Assembly (NCBI GenBank): GCA_003254905.1
Contig: QANU01112598.1
Location: 393,743 to 457,742, forward strand
From: Nissolia schottii
Lineage: Eukaryota > Streptophyta > Magnoliopsida > Fabales > Fabaceae
Length of the DNA: 64,000 nucleotides
Direction of reading: 5' to 3'
In this document: one piece after another, positions 12,085 to 22,562 of the stretch
Layout of the letters: each line of letters opens with the position of its first letter
Position numbering within the stretch: the first letter of the stretch is position 1
The notes under the pieces: model-generated
Database searches by the model: none
The model's input: only the letters and a program-made list of their open reading frames with translations
What the model was told of the DNA's origin: nothing
Made by a program: the position numbers and the translations under genes

Positions 12085-12237
12085 GATATTTTCTATTTTT
12101 AATAAAAACAGACTAATTACTTGATCCAGTTATATATGCGTTTGAGCCCAACAAGTGAGTGGTCAAATATTATGTGGGCTTGACATCTATGGTTAGTTAT
12201 GGATTACAAAATGTAGGATTGCCGCATAGGCCCGTGA
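12085..12237. repeat. Copy 2 of the inverted dispersed repeat
   Basis: Reverse-complement partner of 9249-9408, lying within the LTR-like segment that begins at about 12052. Confidence 0.7.
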
Positions 12238-12286
12238 TGGCTATAAACATGTCTAAGGGTTATAAACATGTTGGCTAAGTCCCCTC

Positions 12287-12352
12287 TATTGGTCAGGAAT
12301 CGAACCCCTGACCAAATGTTTAAGGAACTCAGTCATCTACCAACTGTGCAAG
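12287..12352 (-). other. tRNA-derived sequence (SINE head or tRNA relic)
   Basis: On the minus strand the sequence reads GTTGGTAGATGACTGAG (A-box/D-arm-like) followed by GGTTCGATTCC, a perfect B box, inside a well-paired T arm (GGTCAGG ... CCTGACC, 12291-12313). No acceptor stem closes around it, so it is not a functional tRNA. A SINE head or a tRNA relic carried in a repeat would fit. Confidence 0.5.
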
Positions 12353-12410
12353 TTTTATTGGTATCAAGTCATTAATTATATGCACCGAGTCAATTATGTA
12401 CACAGTACTG

Positions 12411-13633
12411 GTAGATTACTTTTATTTTTTAAATCGACAATGCATAGCAATTACTCCATTCATTTTCTAATGTTAGTTCCTTTTGTTTATATAGATTAAG
12501 CAAAAGGGACTAACATTGGAGAACAGGAAATGAGTAAAATATATATCAAATGAGTCAATATTCCCTTCATAAAAAAATTAGGCTTAGTAACAACTTACCT
12601 CCATGTGTTATAATTGTTGTGCACTTAACCCCTTAACATTACAAAACGTGCAAATCAACCCCTAAACTTTTTAAACAGTGCAAATAAGACTTTTCATCAT
12701 TTTTAGCGCCTAAAAAGCTTGTTAGTATACATATGACTATCACATAATGTATTGTAAAGACAAAATTATATTTTTCTTAAAATGAAAATAAAAGAAGAAC
12801 TATTATAACGGGGACGAGGAAAAGAGAAGATAGATGGGCAGAAAGAGTCCATTTTATATATAATATATAAATAAATAACAGTAACAATTCACGATATATA
12901 TATATATATATATATATTAAGCAAAGCTAACAATCAATGTACCGAAAATGTATCAAAATTAAACGTATATTCCTTCTATCTGTCGCTCAAAACTTACAAA
13001 ATAGAAGTTATCTGATTTGATTCTCACACGGATCTTTAATACACATGTCATCTCAAAATCATTATATATATCATGTATAAAATTGATATCGCTATCTAAA
13101 CGAGTTTGATGACAGCCTACAAAAAGCAAATTGAGGTTTGTTTATTAATAATCAGTCAGTTTCACATGATTGCCACATGTTACAAAATGCAGTAATAAAT
13201 TAAATTGAGGAAAGGGACAAATATTCTTATTAACTTTCTAAATACAGAAAAAAGTGTTAGTAAGTAAAATTTCTAAGAACTTTTTTCTCAGAATTATACT
13301 ATATGAATAGATTTTGTTTTCTTTTTATTAGATACGATTTATTCTTATAATGGGTTGATCTGGTTTGAGTTATAGATTATATGGAGCCAAGTAAATTTTA
13401 AATACAGATAATTTTGATAAAAAAAATATGATATGTTTGTTAACTTATAATTAAGAAAGTAATTCTTATTACTTTATTTTAAACTTTTTTTTTGTTCTTC
13501 ATTAATAAATTATACTGTATTAAAATTGTAACTCTTTTTTAAATGTGTAACATAATTTTTTATTTAAAAAAATTCATTATCAAGTGGTTGCCGTAAGAGT
13601 TAAGACAACACAACACCGCATAGATAAATTGGA
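12411..13633. other. Intergenic, nothing recognised
   Basis: AT-rich, with a (TA)n run at 12894-12918. No coding exon or clear transposon end was seen. Confidence 0.4.
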
Positions 13634-13663
13634 TCTCTCTCTCTCTCTCTCTATATATATATA
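13634..13663. repeat. Compound (CT)n(AT)n microsatellite
   Basis: A CT run passes directly into a TA run, immediately left of the G-box cluster. Confidence 0.9.
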
Positions 13664-13699
13664 GTTGGATGAGATGATCCCTGTTATGATATTGCATGG

Positions 13700-13777
13700 C
13701 ACGTGGGCAAATGCTATCTCATCAAGGTAGGACCAGTGAATGGTGGCCACGTGTGAATAAGAGCGTGCAATCACGTG
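13700..13777. promoter_or_regulatory. Cluster of three CACGTG G-boxes
   Basis: Palindromic CACGTG sites lie at 13700-13705, 13748-13753 and 13772-13777, three in 78 bases of otherwise AT-rich DNA. G-boxes bind bZIP and bHLH factors in light and ABA responses. The nearest gene start is the bHLH at 18387, 4.6 kb away, so the target is unknown. Confidence 0.45.
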
Positions 13778-16588
13778 CGAGTGGTTTGGCTGAAGCTAGC
13801 CGAGCCGAGAAGAGAAGAGAAGATCATGGCGCCAATGTGAAGGCAACATCTTTGGCAGAATCATAGAAGAATGCAGGAAAATGCGTGGAATCAATGATAT
13901 GAACAAAAAGGAGCATTAATTGAGATTTTGACATTCTAATCTGCAGAGACAAACCATTAGGCTCAATGTGAGGACCCACCCAAATTTCTGTAGAAGGTTT
14001 TTTTTTGGGTGTAAGCGGATTCGGTTGATCTAATGAACCCAAAGATAAAAATCAAACCACAAGATTGGTTCAAATTAGTTTCATAATTGGCTCATTATAA
14101 AGGTGGAATCAAATTAAACCAAGCCAAACTAATTATTATTGATTTGCTTTTAGATTTATAATTTTTCAACTGAATCACTTGAATATAACTATTTTTTCTA
14201 TTTATTTCTTTTTTTTTAAGGTTTTGTGACATTATTAAAGGTAATTTTTGAAGTACCAAAAAATTATGGAACGAAAAGAAGTTTTAATAATGGAATCATT
14301 TTGTACTTTTATTTATATTTGCTTAAGAAATGTATTTATTTACACCATATTAAACCTATCATAACGAAAGGTTACAATATTGTAATTAATATTATAAGGA
14401 TAATAATTTTTTAAAAATACAATTCTTTATTTATTTATTTATTTTACTTCGATCTGATTACACGAACCAAACCAACCTAATATTAATTGAATTAGTTCGG
14501 TTCAAGTTTGTAAAAACAAAAATAAAAATCTAAAAGTTAAATCAGTCCAACTCAATTAACCATGAAAAAAAAAAGCACAAATAATTTTATTTTGGTTAAG
14601 TCACAAATAATTTTTGTCGGTTAGAATTTATTTTTTTCATTACACTTCACCCCTAGTTTCCGGATTCAGACTTCACACTTCACATTTTCTATGAAAAATC
14701 CAAATAAAATAAAATAAAAATTAATGTTAAGATGAGATGACTTGATCTTCAGAGTCAAGAGATGTTAAGCATAATGTTTCGGGAACCCATTCCCTACCTG
14801 TAATGATATGGGGCGCATGTGAATTAGCAGCAGTTATATAGGGTTAGCAATTATCAAAACTCTAGTTGATCCTCCCTCTCTCTACTGCATCTGTTGATGC
14901 ATCGCAATAATTCTCGTACAATCATTTTTCTTTAAAGTTTAAACTACTAAAAAATAATAATTTTATATCTTAAAATAATAAAATATGCTGTGTAGATAAT
15001 ATTTAAAAATTAAGAGTCACAAAGAATTGAACTCTAATCCTCTTAATTATGGAAGTTTTGGTACCACACTTGGAACAATTTCTTTGAAAAGCTTAATATA
15101 AGCAAATGAAGGATTTTATATTCTTAATCCTAGTAAGTTCAAATATGTGACTATAGTTTGGCAATTATGAAACAGGAGAAAAACTACAATGTGATGCCAC
15201 ATTTGAATATGCAACTTGCTTCCCCTATATATCTACTAATTTGATTGCCACCACCATGTTTAATTCATGTCCTCTCTGAGACCACTATCAGGTTATATGG
15301 TTGCAGCCAAATCTCTTCAGATTGTGTGTGTAGTTTTTTACTAATAAATTATAGGGGCCTATGTATAACAATTCTCCTAAATTATTTGGTGTTACTTTTT
15401 TCAACCTTAAGAATCGACATGACAAGTAAATTAAATTCCTATGAAGTCACTATTTATTGAAAAAAAGTTTAGGATAAAGAGAATGCTTATTTGAACGGAA
15501 CAAGAAATCTCAAAGATTTAAAGTCGAGTTAAGTTCAATTACAATTATGTGAAAAGTTCAACTAAAACATATAAAAAATATGGTTGTATAGGGATTATTA
15601 TAGAAAGATGGACACATTTTCAATTCGGGGATATTTTCCCAGATTCTAAAATGTATTGAAAAAAATTTCATAATTTTTGTCTTTGATTTGACATAATTAA
15701 AGCAAATATAATATTTTAATATTTATAGCAATTTAGAATTTAAGGATATACGTCTCCAATTCTAAAATTTTTAAAAAAAAATCATAGTTTGTAAATTGGG
15801 GATAATTTTCTTGATGTCTAAAAAAATATCCATATCTTTGTAGTTTCCTCCAATTGATCCTAATCTTGTTATATTGTAACTAGATTTCCATAATCTGGTA
15901 AGTTTTTTCATTATTTTTTAAGGGTTAGTGTTTTAATAAAGACACATTAATTTCTAAACTTTATAAACATTAGACATATTGGTCCCTCTGTTCATCAGAC
16001 TCCTAACGGCAACTAACATGTTCGTTAATAGTGTTGTTTTTCTCTCCTAATCAATTGCAAAACGACGTCATTTTGACAGTCCACGAATCAATTTGACTAA
16101 AAAAGTTCATGACCGACCTAGCCAAAAAAGTCTAGAGATTACTTAGTCCCTACACCCCACTAGTCCACTACCATTTCTTTCATCTTACAAATCTCACACA
16201 TATAACAATATATAATTTATGACATTGTAAAACTATTTTACATTAGTAGTACGTAACAATGAAACTCATCTATTTTTCTTAGGAAATGTTAGGTGAACAA
16301 CATTTTTGGACAACAAATAAAATCATTAATGTTTTCTCTTATAGAACACGTCAATTTTATCTTCTTATTATTGTCCATCTTATTATTATCCAAAAGTGAT
16401 TTTTACTTAACATTTCTCATTTTTCTAAAATCCATATCGCAAAATAGGTTAACAATCACTGTGTTAGAAAGTGAGCACATCACAAGCTATGATTAAAACT
16501 GTGATTAACAGAAATCTCTGGTAAAGAGATTGTTGCTGTTAAAAGTTGCTTTCACTTACAATGTAGTTTTCACTTAAAAGAGGTCAGA
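13778..16588. other. Repeat-rich intergenic sequence, no gene recognised
   Basis: Minus-strand frames near 13824-14042 resemble no family I know. Segments at 14020-14120 and 14440-14560 carry GGTTCGGTT/AACCAAACC phrases in mirrored form, typical of short non-autonomous transposons, but their ends are not defined. Confidence 0.35.
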
Positions 16589-17267
16589 TAGGGGTGTTTA
16601 TGGGTCGGGTTGGACCGAGTTGGCATTTACCCGAACCCGGCCATATATTTAGACTGGGCCAATTTTGAGGACCCAGACCCAACCCTAAACCCGATAGACT
16701 CGATCATCTTCGGGCTGAGTTAAAATTCGGGTTTGGACCGGGCAAAAAAGGGCAAAAACGGGGTCAAAACTATCTCAAACTTTAAAATAAAAAATAACAG
16801 CCATTAAAAATAAAGTTAAAAAAATTGTAAACTAAACATTATATTTCCTAACTAAACACTCATTAATTTCAAACACTACAACAAAATAAAATAAAATTTA
16901 TAATCTTAGCATTCCCATTCAAACTGTCATAATTTTAGTGGAACATAAACAAAATAATAATAATAAGTGCATTACAATAGATTTCTAAACACTGAAATAG
17001 ACATAGTTTAACTACAATAATCACTAAAATAGACATTGTTTAACTACAATAGATTTGCAATCAATTTGTTGTATAGGAAGGAAAAAAAATAAATGCATAA
17101 TAGTAGTGCATGCGGGCCAGGCTGAGTGACCCGAAGTTAAACCTGAATCCGGTATGAATTAAAATCGGGTTCTTTTTTAGAATTTTTTAAAATCGGGCCC
17201 AATTAAAATTGGGTCAAATTCAGTCGAATGCTTCAGGTCGGTCCAGACCGGGTTACGAACACCTCTA
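16589..17267. mobile_element. Non-autonomous hAT-type element with 8-bp target duplication
   Basis: The terminal repeats are TAGGGGTGTTTATGG at the left and, in reverse complement, TAGAGGTGTTCGTAACC at the right. A perfect 8-bp duplication AGGTCAGA lies at 16581-16588 and 17268-17275. Subterminal regions hold many GGGT/ACCCG phrases that pair between the two sides. There is no transposase frame, so it would have been moved by an element elsewhere. Confidence 0.85.
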
Positions 17268-17275
17268 AGGTCAGA

Positions 17276-17849
17276 GACTCAGAGCTTGCCCCCACTTAAA
17301 AATAGGAGAAAGTTTTTAAGCAAATACAATTTTAACACTTTATATTTAAGGACACTTATAAGCATTAACTTCTTTTATGATACGCTTACTTATTTTTTAG
17401 TTCTATCAACTTTATTGAGGGTGTATTTAAATGTGAGAAGTTAGAATAGTGTGTGTATAGAAAAATGATAAAATATTCAGTCAGTTAAGAATTTCAGATT
17501 CAAAATTCTCCTTTGTAGTCCCATGCTTCCCATCCTCAAAATAATATAATACAACCCCCCCCCCCCACCTAGCTGATAAAAAAAAATCCATATCCTTTCT
17601 TCTTCTTCTTCTTCTTCTTCTTTTTTCCCCTCAAAAACCACTGCACTGCTCTAAACTGTTAAATTAAGTGCATAAATAAATATTATAATACCCTCATCTT
17701 TTTTATAGAATAGCTTTTTTTTTTCCTGTCAAGTGCCTATTTATTATTCAGTTTCCTTACGTAATTGCTCAAGTACCAATGTTTGTTTTTTTATTATAAA
17801 AGTATGTAACCATTTTGTTCTTCCTACCGATACAAGTTTTTTCTAACAC
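17276..17849. other. bHLH87-like upstream region
   Basis: Holds a 12-C homopolymer (about 17555-17566) and a (CTT)n tract (about 17596-17622) upstream of the likely transcription start. CT-rich tracts are frequent in plant promoters. No specific operator was assigned. Confidence 0.4.
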
Positions 17850-18386
17850 AACAAACACACAGAGACACACACTGCATAAGTACCTGGTCTTCAATGGCAG
17901 CTGAAGGAGGTAACAACCTTATAATTGTCTCACTTTCTATTCTCTTTGTCAGTTTGGTAAACGTATCATGTCTAAGTTCTAAATCACCAGAACTTATAAA
18001 TTACTATCATTTATTTTAATTACTTGTAACAATAGCTTTGGTTTGGTTCTTTGTTTCACCACCAGATTGAGCAAAAGCTGCATTCAATCCTCTGTTTAGT
18101 TTGCTGAAATTGAAGAATTAGAAACAAGAAATTCTCATTCTATTTGCTCTTGGATAAGAGTTTTGATTCTGGCCGCAGCTGGATCTAGAATTGGTAAGGC
18201 CTAATCATGGTTTGAATTATTAATTTTTGTGCCTTAATCACATATTTGAGATACATATATATATTTATATAGTTGGGACTATTTATTTTATATTATTATA
18301 CATGATGGTTTGAACCATAGTCTTCAACATGATGACAGGTAACAAGGGTCACTTTTGCTATTCAAATTTCACAATTTCAATCATCT
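17850..18386 (+). other. Probable spliced 5' leader of the bHLH gene
   Basis: Splice-like signals suggest leader exons ending at 17909 (donor GTAACA), spanning 18066-18193 (acceptor ACCAG, donor GTAAGG), and starting at 18339 (acceptor GACAG). With these junctions, an upstream ATG at 17894 would open a six-codon uORF. The structure is inferred from sequence only. Confidence 0.4.
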
Positions 18387-19508
18387 ATGGATGGTCTTAA
18401 TTGGGATGCTTCATCAGAACTTGCAACAAACACACCATGGCCCAACTTAACTTCAAGTGTTCCTAACACAAATCCTGAAGGCATGATTTATGAGCAGCAT
18501 GCAGTTGCAGCCCCCACTTGTTCAGAGATAATGATGAATGCGATGATGCCAAACACAAATCCAATATCACATGATGCTTCTTACACAATGAACCAGATGG
18601 GCAACAACTTTTACATGATGCCGGATTTCAGCACGCCCCACCACCAAGAAGAAGAAACTTTTGATCATCATTGCAACACGGACACATCTCTGGAAGATGA
18701 TAGCAACTTATGGAACTTCAATTATGTGAGTGCAGCAGCTTCCTCCTCTGGTGAATCCAAGACCAACAACAACAACAACAACGCTGATGAAGCAACAACA
18801 ACAACAATGTCTCATCAAAGTAACTCCTCAGAATTCAATCCCAATCATAGCCATTCCTCAAAGAAGAAGAGTACAAACACAATTACTAGCAGCAGCAGCT
18901 TCAGTTTTCTTCAGAATTCTTCTTCTTCTTCTGAAGGGGGTTTCATGCTTATCTCATCCAAGAAACCCAGATGGGAAAAGACTCCATCTTCATCAAACAT
19001 CAATTTCCAGCTTTCAAATTCGTCAAACAGCAACAATGGAGATGCTGACCCAGAGGCAATAGCACAAATGAAGGAGATGATATACAGAGAGGCGGCATTC
19101 AGGCCACTGAACTTGCTGGGGCTGGAGGAACAAGTTCTTGATGAGAAGAGGAGGCCAAAGAGGAAGAACGTGAGGGTATCGAGCGATCCGCAGACGGTGG
19201 CGGCGAGGCAGAGGAGGGAGAGGATAAGCGAGAGGATCAGGGTGCTGCAGAAGATTGTTCCGGGAGGGACCAAGATGGACACCGCCTCCATGCTCGACGA
19301 GGCGGCGAGCTACCTCAAGTTCTTGAGGTCGCAGGTGAAGGCTCTCGAGAGCTTAGGGAAGAGAGTTGATGAGGCTATGATGATGAGGAATTGTGATCAT
19401 CCTGCTTCTAGCATTGCCTTCTCTTTCAATCCTCCTCCTCCTTCTTCTTCTTCCTTTGATCATCCCATGCATAGCTCCTCTCACGCCCATCGTCATTCCC
19501 AGGATTAA
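18387..19508 (+). CDS. bHLH87: bHLH87-like transcription factor
   Basis: A nuclear DNA-binding protein of 373 residues in one exon, close to the length of Arabidopsis bHLH87 as I recall it. The N-terminal half is low-complexity (Asn, Ser, Gly runs). From about residue 219 comes a conserved block, then [20 protein letters not shown], then a basic patch [16 protein letters not shown], then the bHLH domain at about 266-318 ([13 protein letters not shown] ... [22 protein letters not shown]). The residue at the E-box-contacting Glu position of canonical bHLHs is Ala, as in the HECATE/INDEHISCENT/bHLH87 group, so it probably acts through dimer partners. The [10 protein letters not shown] block separates it from HEC and IND. 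The ATG fits the family start. It is involved in development by family analogy; its role here is unknown. Confidence 0.9.
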   Translation: MDGLNWDASSELATNTPWPNLTSSVPNTNPEGMIYEQHAVAAPTCSEIMMNAMMPNTNPISHDASYTMNQMGNNFYMMPDFSTPHHQEEETFDHHCNTDTSLEDDSNLWNFNYVSAAASSSGESKTNNNNNNADEATTTTMSHQSNSSEFNPNHSHSSKKKSTNTITSSSSFSFLQNSSSSSEGGFMLISSKKPRWEKTPSSSNINFQLSNSSNSNNGDADPEAIAQMKEMIYREAAFRPLNLLGLEEQVLDEKRRPKRKNVRVSSDPQTVAARQRRERISERIRVLQKIVPGGTKMDTASMLDEAASYLKFLRSQVKALESLGKRVDEAMMMRNCDHPASSIAFSFNPPPPSSSSFDHPMHSSSHAHRHSQD

Positions 19509-19935
19509 GATACTCTAAAATGAGTTTATGTCGTCTAAAATAAGAAAGTGAGGGGGTTTTGTATAGATTTTGTTTGTTGGTTGTGCCGAATGGTCTTATA
19601 ATGGATAATTGATTTCTAACATTTCTTGTTTTTATTTCTTATGTTACCTATTTTTGTAGGATCTTGCCAAGGAAATAATGAACGCGTAGAAAACTAATAA
19701 GATCTCGTTTCTTGTTTTTTTCATTTCACGATTTCATTATTTTCTACCAAGATTGTGAATAATAAGAAACGCATAAAATGGAGACAAAAACTTAACATAT
19801 CTTTACTTTCTCAATTTAGAGTTCATCGTGGGGGCAAAATAATTATGTAAAATGAGTAAGGAGAAATTATTAAATAACCATGTCGAGGTTGAGTTATGTT
19901 CTTACCTCTCATAAAGTGACATTTTAGATAAGAGT
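19509..19935. other. bHLH 3' region and intergenic sequence
   Basis: Probable 3' UTR and AT-rich spacer; no further coding sequence. Confidence 0.4.
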
Positions 19936-20081
19936 AGTGTTATATGTACACCAACTTTAGCGTAAATACCAAATCTCCATTCTCGCACATATCATGAGAC
20001 TTACACTCACATCTAGACCCCATGATATGTGTGAGATGAGAGACTTGGTGTTTACACTAAAGTTAGTATACATATAATATT
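19936..20081. mobile_element. Foldback MITE / long hairpin
   Basis: Nearly palindromic over 146 bases. The outer arms AGTGTTATATGTACACCAAC and its mirrored form ending ATACATATAATATT enclose a second paired core, CACATATCATG / CATGATATGTG. A clear target duplication was not found. The end motif TTATATGTACACC also opens the repeats near 25528 and, less exactly, the MITE at 27414. Confidence 0.7.
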
Positions 20082-22396
20082 TTTGTTTAAATAAATATGC
20101 ATAGGACACACCACTTGAAGCTGTAATTTCACCATGTAAATAGATAGAGCTTAGTTCAAACGTGTGCCCAATAATTTCTCCGAATCCAAAACCTGTGACA
20201 TCTAATAATTTCAATATCACCAATGGCAATGATTAACATCCCTGATATTCAGTATAATCAGAAATGACTAGTTTAGACTCCTCATTATATGATGACCTTT
20301 TCTGGTTTCCATATATAGTAATTAATCAGATTCACCAGCATGCATGAACTAATAGGGAGTTTTACTTTGTTATTCACGATGCTGCTACTGTCATTGCATT
20401 TTGGTTTAAAACATGATTTGCATGAAGTTCTTTATATTTTCACAATTTTACCATCTAATTCTCAAATTAAATAAAGGCATCTAAACATTTTTCTAGCTAT
20501 GAGCATAGTTTTGAAATTAATTAAAGCGCATCCTTATTTTTCTAACCTGGTAGGATGCAGAAATGAAGCTGCAGTATTTAATTGAAATTGAAACGGTGGA
20601 TATTAAGTTTCACGTTACTTGGAGTAATGGTCTACCAAATGTTTATAAGTGTGAAGCAATTTTTATCCTTAAATTAATTTTTGGAGTTAATCTATACCAA
20701 ACTCAATTTTTTATTATAATATTAGAGCCACTTTTAAGCGGTATAAGTGTGATTCTCACCCCCTCGAGCAAACTTAATTTTTTAATAATGAAAGTAGAGA
20801 AAGTAAAGGAATTGAATTTCCTGATCATGTGGTAGCATGCAGAAATCGCTAGCAATTATAACACCTATAATTAAGATCAAGGGCTAGAAAAAGTGATAGC
20901 CATCTCTTTTTTGTTTTAAATATGTAGTATAGTTTAAGGGAATAATTAATTAATTAATTAAAGTGCTTTGTTAACTAACCTATGTATAGGAGAGACATTC
21001 TCTTAGGATTAGTGAGCAGAATCAGTGGTCCTGTCCCCTTGATTCAACCCAAAGCGTGCTCTTGATAATCACTCCAAAACGCATATTGCTCGGCACGTGC
21101 ATCTATATTAAATCTTTTTTTGGCACAATTAGTGTTTGTCATAAGCAATGTATATTAATGTGACTAATGATATTATTAATGATGATGCTTATGATAACGA
21201 CAGACACATACAACAAAAACGTGATGCGGGTCTCGTGCAAGAATTGTGCTATACTGTCATAGAACAATATGGATTATTTAATTGATCTTTCACTAAGCAC
21301 GTATTTGTGGTATACTGTATCTCTCTGCATGCGGTTTTCTCAGTGACAGAGATGACGGTTCCATTATGTAAACACTCAAATTGAGTTCAAACAAATTTGG
21401 ATTTCAATTGTGAAAGTATCAAATATATTTTCTGTTGGTTTAATTTGGTAAATATTATCCTTAGAATTCGATGAGCTTAACTTCTTAGTCTATAGTGCAT
21501 GTAATAGATGCGGTTCTTTATGCAATTTTTATAAGGAAATAAAGTTGTGTCATGCCAATAGCTATATAGCTTTTGGTTTAGCTGAAAGCACTTGATCCCC
21601 TAGTTGAGGGGAGGGATTGTTTGTTTAATTTTATTAGCATCATTCCTATTATTCGATGAGGTTAACTTTCTGATTTATGATGCTTGTAATTGATCAATAA
21701 CTATAATTTTTTGGCATAGTAGTTAATATATAAAATAATTCAATTGTCTCTACTCAACGTATTAAATTTTTGAAAGAAATTATTCTTGACATACGGCACC
21801 TCAAAAATTACTGGTCCGGCTCCTCCTTCTCCCAATTGGACTCAACAATTGCTTCTTTGGTTCTTCACATTATTACACGAAATGTTGAGAATTGAGTTAA
21901 AAGAAATTTTTGAACAAGTCTAACATGATTTTTAAGTACGCACACAAAAAGGTGAATTTCACATATTGAATTCCAAAAGTACCTAGAAGACACACAATCA
22001 AAATGATAGGGCCCCACCTTTTATGTATGTGCCTTATTCTCACCCAAAAAATTTTCAATTGAGATCGGGGGGAAAGGTTGGTCTTGATTGGACCAAAAGA
22101 GGTTATAAAAATTAAGTTGCTTGCTAAATTTAGAAATTCTGTTGTGAAACGGACCACATCTTTAGCTTGGTTTTGTGTCTCCTTTGATTTCTCAATAAAT
22201 AAAGGGAAAGTCTCCAAATATATATTTCCGTGTCCTGAAAATATTTTCGTGATCTCATTCTCTTGTATGCATTCACAAGTGGGAGGGAAAGAAGATAACA
22301 TAGCTTTTTGGGACAGTTGTGTTGTAGCTGTTTATTCTCCAAATTGGTTACATGTATGGTTGCTTGATTGACCAATTTTAATTGATTGGCATATAA
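20082..22396. other. Intergenic, no gene recognised
   Basis: AT-rich. A roughly 55-base phrase around 'ttcgatgagcttaacttct' (about 21467) recurs in direct orientation at about 21653. No protein-family match in the short frames. Confidence 0.4.
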
Positions 22397-22562
22397 ATTA
22401 ATATATGTCACTCTTTTGATGGTGTCAACTAGAAAGAGCTGCTAAATTCTTCCCTTCCAAATTCTAGGGTTATAGAAAAATTATTGTGCTTACTCTTGAA
22501 TTTGGAAGGGCTCAAGTACCCATTTTAATTGACAATATTAAAAGAGTAACATATGTATATAT
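22397..22562. other. Imperfect hairpin of about 165 bases (candidate small-RNA precursor or foldback element)
   Basis: A 13-bp perfect stem, CCCTTCCAAATTC with GAATTTGGAAGGG, sits near a 30-odd-base loop. An outer stem pairs ATATGTCACTCTTTT with AAAAGAGTAACATAT, and an internal bubble lies between. The geometry fits a plant pre-miRNA or a decayed foldback transposon. The arm sequence is not a miRNA family I recognise. Confidence 0.4.

Larger units (their letters stand above)
11666..12410 (+). mobile_element. Copia-like 3' end with polypurine tract and LTR-like sequence (fossil)
   Basis: A polypurine tract AAGTGGGAGAA at 12041-12051 is followed at once by TGTTGGAATTATC, the usual start of a copia 3' LTR. 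The LTR part includes the inverted-repeat copy at 12085-12237. The right end and target duplication are not resolved. The element is broken; no pol coding was seen. Confidence 0.4.

Noticed and set aside
13824-14042. 72-codon minus-strand frame near the G-box cluster
   Set aside because: No recognisable family and no exon partners; left as unassigned.
18730-19291. Overlapping frames on both strands within the bHLH gene
   Set aside because: They are shadows of the bHLH coding frame, caused by its low-complexity and GC-richer sequence.
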